A stretch of DNA of 64,000 nt from Hygrophila difformis (lineage: Eukaryota; Streptophyta; Magnoliopsida; Lamiales; Acanthaceae): positions 7,242,874 to 7,306,873 of the forward strand of contig JAOANR010000001.1 in NCBI GenBank assembly GCA_030278955.1. Reading direction: 5' to 3'. This document shows, piece after piece, positions 12,731 through 21,770 of this stretch. Both the position numbers and the translations under genes were made by a program. The stretch's first letter is position 1. Every line of letters starts with the position of its first letter. A model generated the notes under the pieces. It was not told the DNA's origin and did no database searches. It was given only the letters and a program-made list of their open reading frames with translations.

Positions 12731-14806
12731 CTACTCTTCATCATCGAATTGTTCTTCGCTATCATCTTCATCATCTTTTTGTTCTTCCTCGTTGCCTCCA
12801 TCATCCTCTAGTTCTTCCCCATCTTCACTATCATCATCCTCTTCCTCGCGTTCTCCCTCCTCATCCATTTTGTCCTCATTTGAAACACTTCCTAAATGAC
12901 ACAAGAGAATAGATGAAATTAAAGCAAACAAGAATCCAAAATTATAATGCACCGTCTTTTGATGATAGTATAAACTGTCATGGATCAACATTTAATCTGA
13001 AATCTGAAGTTGGGGGGAAAGGGTATACCAAATGCATCGAACAAAACTGCACCATTACATAGGCCTGACTCAGCTTTAACAAGCTGGAGCGTCATTCGAG
13101 GCCCAACTTCTTGGAGTTTGACAGCACTCTTATTTGATGACCGATTCACTCTGTCAAGATCCATAGGCAAATTTACAGTGGCTGCTTCATCATCTGCTTC
13201 ACTTTCCGATCCATATCCAGCCCTTCAGTGCAGCGAGCATAAGTATCAGCAAGAAAATGATAACAGTATGTAAAAGTCCCATATCCCGTGTACATCACTT
13301 ACAATCTATAAGGTTCATCAAAAAAACAGAAAAGCATGAGAGAGAGAGAGAGAGAGAGTACTTCGTCAAAAAATCGCTGACGTCCTGAAGAGATCTCAAA
13401 TCAGGCACTTGATGGCTTTGTACAAATTTTCGTATTCTTCGGGACACCCCAACAGGCTGTAATCTGATTGAGTAGTGCCGAAAGTCTATAAGCTTTGTAT
13501 CTTTGTTGTAATTAAGCAACACGATCCTTTGGCATGTTGAGAGCTTGACCTGGAAACAAAAATAATATAATAAAAACACTATGCGATGCTAGAGCCACAA
13601 AAACATCATGATCATGATATTACGGAACTTACTGTGTTTGTATCAATGGCAGGAAACATGTTCTGAAACGTTGTAGTAGTTAGCCTTAGATGCAGCTCCC
13701 CAGTCCCAAAACCAGATAGCACAATCTATATATTAAACCACAATACTTGGTCGTTAATATGTTATGTAAGAATTTGTGCTGTTCTTGAGATACTAGGAGC
13801 AATGGAGCACTGAATGCATTTATGGTAATTACCAATGGTGGGTTATCGAAAAGATCTTTATGGCTTCTGGGACGCAACTGAGACTTGACAACATCAGCAA
13901 CTAGCGAATACTCGTGAATTTTGAAGGTTATAGTTGGACCCTGTGGCGTTTTAGCAACCCTCAAATAAGGTGTAGAGTCCTTCTTTGATAAAATAAGAAA
14001 GTGTGTAACCCCCAATAGGCTTGTCACAGTCCTGTACTTCTCGATGTTGTAGCCCTTTTTCTCCTTCAAATGCAAAGCACAATAAAAGATGAGGATATAC
14101 AATTTTTACATTAAAAATCTGCGCAGATACTAACCAATCCATATTTTTTTACCAATTGCTTAATTTGCACTATAACCAAGCAGAAAGGTTCAAATCTAGG
14201 ATTAACTTGTTTTGGTTCAAAGCAAAATAGGATAGTATATTAAGTGATACGAGTAACAAATAAGATGTACTCCAAAAGCAATTAAAAATTCAAAGAGCTA
14301 CGTAGCATTATTGTATAAGTCGATCAAGAATACAGGTTACTCGACTGTGATAGATCAAACACAATAAGGATTATCTATCATGTCAAATGCATCTACAATT
14401 ATACACAAATTACATACTATAATTTATCCATATTCAACAGCTCAAGTTATTCAAAAACAGCATACAGACACGCTCACCTTCAGTTTGAATGCGGTGAAAG
14501 GAAGCATCAATTTTCTTAAATCCATCTGCAATTGTCGAAGAACGCCAGGCAATTTACCCCGAGAAAACACAAAACTCTTCGGGATCTTGTCTCCTGTTAC
14601 ATGATCGACAGTTGGTTGCTTTTTTATCACCGCTTTAACAAAGGGCTTCCTCCTCTTCTGCAGATCAACCGATTTCAAATATTAAAAAAAACCAACAAAA
14701 ATCAACAAAGCGAAAACGTATAACTCCAATGTTCAAAATCCACGAAAAGAGCAAAAAACAAACAGAAACCAAAAAAAACAAGTCTTACATTTCGAATCCG
14801 AGGCAT
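12731..14806 (-). CDS. PPAN: Peter Pan-like / SSF1 Brix-domain ribosome biogenesis protein
   Basis: This Brix-domain nucleolar protein is needed for 27S pre-rRNA processing and 60S subunit assembly. Seven exons on the minus strand read 14806-14789, 14657-14478, 14063-13833, 13725-13633, 13549-13362, 13222-13029 and 12891-12731. All introns are GT-AG, and the product is 354 aa, close to the plant PPAN length. Recognisable blocks include PKSFVFSRGKLPG, GVTHFLILSK, PQGPTITFKIHEYSL, VKLSTCQRIVLLNYNKDTK, IDFRHYSIRLQPVGVSRRI (the Brix signature near the C-terminal half), VPDLRSLQDVSDF and SAVKLQEVGPRMTLQLVK. The last exon is an extremely acidic Glu/Asp tail, usual for the family. The first exon encodes only MPRIRN. 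The promoter has a telo-box and site II-like elements (see separate entry), fitting co-regulation with ribosome genes. Confidence 0.95.
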
Positions 14807-14865
14807 CTTCCTGGTACAGAGAATTGGCACTCTAGCTTGAAATTTTCGAATCAATGAATGGGTTT

Positions 14866-15009
14866 TAGGGTTTAGGCGAATTTAGGATAATTCGCCGCTC
14901 AATGTTCTCTTCTGCAAGTTGTAACCCGTATAATATCATGTTGCTGATTGAGGCCCATATAGTACCATTACATGGCCCAATTCATTTACTCCAGTTTTTT
15001 GCATGGGCC
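14866..15009 (-). promoter_or_regulatory. PPAN promoter: telo-box and site II (TGGGCC) motifs
   Basis: Read on the minus strand, AAACCCTA lies at 14873-14866, about 60 bp upstream of the PPAN start codon. TGGGCC/GGCCCA motifs lie at 14952, 14974-14979 and 15004-15009. The pairing of telo-box and TGGGCY elements is established for plant ribosomal-protein and ribosome-biogenesis promoters (TCP and telo-box binding factors). That these sites act here is inference from position. Confidence 0.65.
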
Positions 15010-15089
15010 CAGAAAATAAATGGGAAAACTAAATCCAAGAACCTATGTAAAAAACTTATGTATAGTCAAAGCCATGTCTTTTAAAAGTT

Positions 15090-15770
15090 TAGAGTTTAGA
15101 ACCTATGGGTTAGCAAACTTAAACTAAAAACTAAACAACCTACAAAAGTAGGTAATTCTAGTTTTGATGTACTTGGTAAGCATAAGCAAAAACCTTTGTA
15201 AGCATAAACAAAACACTTGGTAAAACTTATTAGCAAGACTAGGTAGTCTAGTTTGATGAACTTGGTATAAGAATAAAAATAAAACTTGGTAAGCCTCATT
15301 TTCAAATCATTGGTAAGCCAAAAACCAAAAAAAATAAAAAAAATTGAATTCTTTATGTAAGTATAACTTTGAAACCCTTGGTAAATATATACTAAAAAAT
15401 TGGTAAGTCTATTACTGAAAACATTGGTAAGCCAAATTCCCAAAAAATTGGCATGTGTAATATTAAATCCCATGGTAAGTGAAATACCAAAAGTAGATAA
15501 GTTTTATATGATATAAGTGGTAAGCACAAACATAAAACTTGGTAAGCCTAATACTTAAACACTTGGTAAGCGAAAAACCAAAAAAAAAAAAAAAAAATGG
15601 CATTGGAAGTATATGCTGGCTTGGTAAAGCATATACTAACAAACTTAGTAAATCACATACAAATGAACTTGGTAACGCACATAATATGAAATTGGTAAAT
15701 CACATAAGCGAACCTGGTAAGTGTATTTGTTCAAGGGTTTGGGCTTCTGTAACACCCCAAAAAAATAAAT
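15090..15770. repeat. Degenerate tandem array of CTTGGTAAGC units (forward)
   Basis: About twenty copies of a core (A/C)TTGGTAAG(C/T) recur every 25-40 bp, separated by A-rich spacers such as AAAACCAAAAAA. No frame stays open meaningfully. The array is the plus-oriented partner of the TTACCAAGTT array at 16735-17555. The left flank GGGAAAACTA at 15022-15031 resembles the end of the similar element at 20.7-21.4 kb. Confidence 0.85.
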
Positions 15771-15920
15771 TCAAATTGTTTTGAACTAAGTAATGGCTTG
15801 ATCCCTTCACGGGGTACGTAGGCAACTTAGAAATTTTAATTCTAAGCACAGTCATACAAAATCATACCAAACCATAATAATAATGATGGATCATAATAAT
15901 CTAAGTTTTATCTAACACCC

Positions 15921-16060
15921 AACTTCGAGGACGAAGTTGATTCTTAAGGAGGGTAGACTGTAATACCCGGGAAATTCGATGAAATTCGAGAACGAAAGAA
16001 TTTAAAATCCGAGAACCCGTGGAGTCGAGAACCCATGAAGCAAATATGTTAACATCTCAT
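15921..16060 (+). mobile_element. Ty3/gypsy fragment: polypurine tract and LTR start
   Basis: The stretch ACTTCGAGGACGAAGTT, TCTTAAGGAGGGTAGAC and then TGTAATACCCG matches the 3' internal end, polypurine tract and first LTR bases of the complete chromovirus in this window (there 45866-45920). The LTR-like start is at 15959. Homology fades soon after it, so this is a fragment or a diverged relative. It lies between the two oppositely oriented TTGGTAA/TTACCAA arrays. Confidence 0.7.
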
Positions 16061-16734
16061 ATTACGTTCATTGCGAGAAACATTCATGTGCTCGTTGGTA
16101 AGCTCCCAATACTGTTTTGGAAGATCGTAATCCTCATCCAATCGTATGTTAATATATTTGTCATGACTTGAAATATGTTTAAGGGGATCATGCTAAATCA
16201 ATTGATATTTCGGACTCATTCTTTAATCCCCGTATATTATTACAAGTTTCATTAAAACTCGTTCGTTAGTCCCCATCTATTGTATGGTGAATTAATTGGA
16301 AGATCATAATCCCTATATATTGAAGTAATCTTGCATGGGTTTATTAATTACTGCTATACACGACGGCAAAATTGAACATTCTTTAACATAGTAAGTAAAG
16401 TGCATGAAACTAGTAAACATGAACATGTAATATGGTAAATAATGTCCACAAATCTAGTAACACATAAGAAATGATTTGGTAAAGACTAAAATAAAAAAGA
16501 GGTATGTGAGTGGAGGATGGTTCAATGCAAGGTAGTACATTACCGTCCTTTGACCGTCCACACTCAAGTTTCAAATAGCAAGGTAAGTGATTGACCTCCT
16601 ACATGGTAAATATTATGCATATATATGGTAATCAATTATGCAATGTGATTTAATAAGTATATTATATTATCTTCAATGTTATATATAATATAGTATAAAA
16701 CAATTACGTGTATATATATATATTTTTGTTATTT

Positions 16735-17555
16735 GACTTACCAAATGATTAAATATTACAAATGCCAAATTTTTTATAGTTACAAGGGTTTCAGAATTAG
16801 ACTTACTAAGTTTTATTTTAATGCTTACCAATTTCATCAAACTAAACTTACTTACTTTTGCTAATAGGCTTACCAAGTTATGCAGTATTACACATGCCAA
16901 TTTTTTTTTTTTTTGGTTTTTGACTTGTCAAGTGTTTAAGTATTATTTTTACCAAGTTTTGTGTTTACACTTACCAAGTTTGTTGTTTCTGCTTACCAAG
17001 TTCTTTAAAACTAGAATTAGCTACTTTTGTTATTTAACTTACCAAATGATTCAATATTATAAATGCCAAATTTTTTATAGTTACCAAGGGTTTCGGAATT
17101 AGGCTTACTAAGTTTTATTTTAATGCTTACCACGTTCATCAAACTAGACTTACCTACTAATAGGCACTCTAGCCAAATTACCAAGTTTTGTGTGAATGGT
17201 TTACCAATTGATCCCAAAGTCTAAATACTAGGTTTAGTGTACCGGACTATTTACCAAGTCTAGTGTAGTGGGTTTACCAATGGAAACTATAGCCTATTTA
17301 CCAAGTTTTGTGTATACGGTTTACCAAGTCACTATAGCGAAGTTACCAGGTTATGTGTAAAGGGTTTACCAAGTCACTTTAGCGAATTTACCAGGTTATG
17401 TGTAAAGGGTTTACCAAGTCACTGGTTATGTGTAAAGGGTTTACCAAGTCACTATAGCGAAGTTACCAGGTTATGTGTAAAGGGTTTACCAAGTCACTAT
17501 AGCGAATTTACCAGGTTATGTGTAAAGGGTTTACCAAGTCACTATGGTTTAGAAT
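16735..17555. repeat. Degenerate tandem array of CTTACCAAGT units (reverse orientation)
   Basis: This is the reverse-complement orientation of the 15.1-15.8 kb array: CTTACCAAGTTTTGTGTTTA, TTTACCAAGTC and similar cores at 25-45 bp spacing. From 17320 on it becomes a regular higher-order repeat of 45 bp. Units begin TTTACCAAGTC and contain TATAGCGAAGTTACCAGG, starting at 17320, 17365, 17410, 17440 (30-bp short unit before 17440), 17485 and 17530. Confidence 0.85.
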
Positions 17556-18000
17556 TTTTGAATCAAGAGTATTAGAAGTTAATTGGATTAGTGAGTTTGG
17601 GTAGGTCTTTTTTAATGAGTCAAAGATAAAATGGGGTGTAAATTATAAGGAAGTTTGACATGGGGCCTAAAAAATTACAAACATTTTTGACTAGGAACTG
17701 GGCTCTAATTTTCCGAAAATAAATAGATACCCAAATTCAATATAAGAATTCCAAAATTTAGAAAAATAGTACTACATAGGATTATTAAAATAAGAATGAC
17801 AAAATATGCTGTATTTCTGTAGTTGTGTAGTGCTTGTAGTACTTCATATTTTAGTCAACAGAGTTGCTTCTAATAGAAGGCTGAATATATGTATCATTAA
17901 AGCTATGCATCAATTCGAACCACCTATGATATATTTTAGAAATTTGTTGGTGCCATCTGCTTGTTAGGTGATTCTAATTATTCTGCTAGGCATGCCCTAA

Positions 18001-18285
18001 ACTTAGGGGTGTATTGAATTGAGACTCTATAGGAATTTTTTTTACTTTGAAAGTTTGGTGTATTCAATTTAGATTTTAAAAAGTATTTAAAAATCTAGGT
18101 GTATTCAATTCAGATTTTAAAAAGTCTTTAAAAATCTAGAGGTATTCAATTCAGATTTTAAAAAGTCTTTAAAAATCTAGAGGTATTCAACACTCTATTG
18201 ATTTTAATTCTTTCTAAATCCACCGACTTTTTCAAGTTCATAAAAATCTAATAAAATCTCAAACCAATACACCCCCTTAGCGTGT
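18001..18285. mobile_element. MITE with TAGGGGTGTATTGAATTGAGA ends
   Basis: The left end TAGGGGTGTATTGAATTGAGA is matched in inverted form by the right end TCTCAAACCAATACACCCCCTTA. The interior consists largely of tandem copies of GGTATTCAATTCAGATTTTA, each followed by AAAGTCTTTAAAAATCTAGA. No coding capacity. A one-sided relative of the end occurs near 61362. Confidence 0.8.
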
Positions 18286-18733
18286 TTTTCAAAGTTTCTG
18301 GAGCCTTAGCCATCATTTCTGGAGCCTTAGCCAATCATTTTTGATGTGCAGGCTCTTTTTCCGCCTATGCGGGTAAAAAAAAAATCCACAAAATACATTT
18401 TAGATTTGATTCATTAAATCAAGGGAATTTGAGGATTCGGTAACCACCTCCACTATTTCTAGATTTAATTTAAGGAAATATTATCTAAAAGAACCCACAA
18501 CAATGCGGCAGATTTGAATACTTAATCTGGTTACGGTGCAACCTCTTCAATAGTATGCATATGCACACCTCACATATGACATTTCTACAATTACATACAA
18601 CATCCCTCATATCACATATTCATCCATCACAAAAAATCTCTCCCATCACATACCCACAAAATATTCTTGCATTATATGAAACATTTCTCACATCACATAA
18701 AACATCTCTCCCATCACATACATAAGGTATACA

Positions 18734-20238
18734 TGTGCATAGGGTCCAGTTATGGTGCGATCAAAGCATTCCACAGCACATCAAGGCAGCGATCTGAAGC
18801 GTCCATTTAAAATCCAAGGGTTGTAAATGAAAAAGGGTATAATTGTCATAACATAATAATAGTTCATTTTAAAAACAATGCATTTCAGCGATACGACAAG
18901 TATTTTAGACATGTTATCATATCTAATATTTGGTAACTCTATATTTAGTATGTTATCATATTTATTATTTGGTAAATCATATCAAATATTTGGTAATCCA
19001 TATCTAATATTTCAAATAATATCTTTTTATGATCAAAGATACGTATCAAATTTATTAATAGATCATTTCAGCGATCTTACCAAAAACAATTAAGTGATGC
19101 TATAAAATATATTTCAGGGACCACACGTAGAGGAATTCAGCGACCATATCTAGCATAATTCAGCGATGGTACCAAGAATAATTCAGCGATGGTACCAAGA
19201 ATAATTCAGCGACGCAACCTAGAATGATTCAGCGATGCTACCAAAAACAATTATGTGATGCTACCAAAAATAATGAAGGGATGCTATCAAATATATTTCA
19301 GCGACCGTATCTAGCATAATTCAGCGATGTACCAAGAATAATTCAGCGACGCAACCTAGAATAATTCAGCGATGCTACCAAAAACAATTCTGTGATGCTA
19401 TCAAAAATAATGAAGGGATGCTATCAAATATATTTCAGCGAGATCAAGTAAAGGAATTCAGCGATGGTACCAAGCAGAATTCAGCGACGCTACCAAGAAT
19501 GATTCAGCGATGCTACCAAAAACAATTATGTTATCCTATCTAATATTTGGTAAATAATATCATATCTAATATTTGGTAAACCTATATTTAGTATGTTATC
19601 ATATCTAATATTTGGTAAATAATATCATATCTAATCTAATATTTTCAAATAATCATCAACGAATGGTAACAAATATATTAATAGATAATTTCAATCATGC
19701 TACAAAAAAATAATTTAGTGATGCTATAAAAAATATTTAAGCGACACTCAGCATTCAGCCACATTACACAGAAAGAATTCAGCGACGCTACAAAGAAGAA
19801 TTCAGCGAGGCCATCAAGAAGAATTCAGCGATGCTATGAAGAATAATTCAGCGATGCTATGAAGAATAATTCAGCGACTCAACTAGGATATTTCGGGTAC
19901 GTTTTCATGAACAATTCAATGACTTTATTTAAAAATATTTCAGCGATGTATATCTATGTATAGCACCATAATTAAGCAAATTGAAGGGTAATATGAGATC
20001 AATCCTTGAAATGCAAAGAAGAAGAGAAGAAGAACGGAAGAATAAGAAGAACGGAAGAAGAATGGAAGAATCACCAATTGTCTGTTCACAAACTAAATGT
20101 AGCAAATTTACTATTTTAACCTTTAAGTTAATCTCAACCATCAATTTATAAAGTGATTGAATGGCTGCGATTGACCGCAGCACATCAAGTCAAAAGCATC
20201 AATCGCACCCTAACGGAATTGCATGTGCATATATATGC
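18734..20238. mobile_element. Non-autonomous TIR element carrying an AGCGA minisatellite (copy A)
   Basis: The terminal parts are inverted relatives: left TTATGGTGCGATCAAAGC with CAGCACATCAAGGCAGCGAT inside it, right GCATCAATCGCACCCTAACG with GACCGCAGCACATCAAGTC inside it. Further in, each end has a stretch reading AAAATCCAAGGGTTG or its counterpart (TCTCAACCATCAATTTATAA). The interior (18880-19960) is a minisatellite of TTCAGCGAYGCTACCAARAATA-like units, 20-30 bp each, interspersed with ATATTTGGTAAAT units. No coding sequence. The same termini flank the array at 48.56-49.12 kb, which argues for a mobile family. Confidence 0.7.
18880..19960. repeat. AGCGA minisatellite array
   Basis: Roughly thirty units with the core TTCAGCGA(T/C)G followed by CTACCAAGAATA or TATGAAGAATA. 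Units vary in length and sequence. Blocks at 18920-19020 and 19540-19640 switch to ATCTAATATTTGGTAA units. The array is internal to copy A of the element described above. Confidence 0.85.
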
Positions 20239-20557
20239 ACCAAAACCAATCAATAAAACCATCTCCACATAAATTAATTTTTGAATTGATATAACCATGA
20301 AAATAATGAGATATATACAAATCTACCAAATCTATTCTATATTGACAAATCTACCAAATCTATTGAAATTAGAATATTCATCATTTCTCTATAGATACAC
20401 ATCATTCCACTTTTGCCTGCATGTGCCAACATACTTAAATAATGAAAATCCAACCAATCATGTGATTAAAATTAGAACCTATGTTGGCAAAAAAAAAAAA
20501 AAAAGAAAAAGAAAAAGTAGAACCTATGTCCCCGTCGCCCACATTATTTTAGTTTGA

Positions 20558-21350
20558 AAAATATTGGATTCTAACTTATTTGACTTTGGACTTGGTAACA
20601 AAAGCTGTTAAATGTCTTCGAATTAAAGTATTTGTGTGAATTTCCTCCACTTTACTTATACAGGGCCAGACCATTTTTAAAAATCTTTATATTTCTTACG
20701 CTCATTCCAATTTTATTACACTTTGCATCTCATCACATATTTGACTTGGTTTATCACATCATTTGTATGTACCTTACCTAGAGACTATATGGTATTTACT
20801 AAGTTAATGATATGTAGTTTACCACTGTATAGTATGTGATTTACCATAGCTACCATATATTAGAATTTACCAAGTTACTGATACGTGGTTTAGCACACTA
20901 TATCAGTATTGTTTACCACAGATACCATATGGTATTTGTCAAGTTTTTTATATGTGCTTTACCACAAATACCTTATGATGTTTACCAAGTTATTCCACAT
21001 ACAACATATGGTATTTACCAAGTCTTGGTATGTGGTTTACCGCAAATATTTTATGGTGTTTACCAGGTTATTGGTATGCGCTTTACTACAAATATATTAT
21101 GGTGTTTACCAGTTATTCCACATATATCATATGTGTTTTACCAAGTTTTTAGTATGGGCTTTCCCACGATTACCTTATGGCATTTACCAGGTTATTGGTA
21201 GTGTTTACCATTGTATTGGTATGTGATTTACCAAGTTCTTGGTATGTGATTTACTAAGTTATTACATAAGGTCTAAAACACAATGTTTAAAATTAGGGAC
21301 TTTGACTCTTATAATATTTTGTCCATGTTACCCGGCCCTAGTTTTCCCTT
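20558..21350. repeat. Third TTACCAA-type degenerate array with flanks
   Basis: TTTACCA(A/C) cores recur from about 20745 to 21260 at 20-45 bp intervals, often with TATGGTRTTTACCAAGTTAT. The right flank, reverse complemented, reads GGGAAAACTAGGGCCGGGTA, then AGAGTCAAAGTCCC, then TTTTAGACC. It resembles the left flank of the 15-kb array (GGGAAAACTA, TAGTCAAAGCC, TTTAGAACC). This suggests one element family rather than simple satellite. Confidence 0.75.
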
Positions 21351-21770
21351 ATTTATAGTACTAGTAATAAAAATATTAATGAGTGGGCTAGCCTAGTGTA
21401 TTATGGCCCAGATAAAGCCCAGCCCATATATTAATCTGAAACACGAATCATAATCATCCAATGACGAATCTGAAATCTCAACAAACAAAGAGAGGGCACT
21501 TTCGTCCTTTCAGATTTCCGAATAGCCCTTTTTAAACTGCTCCTCCGCCTTCCAGCTTAAATCTCAGAACAAATCCCACACCCGTCGGAGAGAGCTCGTG
21601 TCTTCGAATATTCTTCATCATCTGCCGCCGCCGCCTTCTCCGCTGCAGTACTTCGCGTTCCTTACGGCGATTCTGTTGGTCTTCATATAGTCAGATCTTC
21701 CTTCGCAAAGGCGCAATTCAGGCAGGGGAATTTGTTGTTGTTTTAATTTGATTTGATCTGGATCGTGGCC

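Noticed and set aside
15096..15473. 125-codon ORF on the minus strand
   Set aside because: It lies wholly inside the TTGGTAAGC array and reflects the repeat's codon-like periodicity.
15090..17555. CRISPR-like appearance of regularly spaced short repeats
   Set aside because: This is plant nuclear DNA, the repeats are degenerate, spacers are low-complexity and no cas genes exist.
20836..21226. Two long overlapping ORFs (121 and 105 codons)
   Set aside because: They arise from the TTTACCAAGTTAT repeat array; periodic Tyr/Phe/Val-rich peptides in several frames are an artefact of the repeat.
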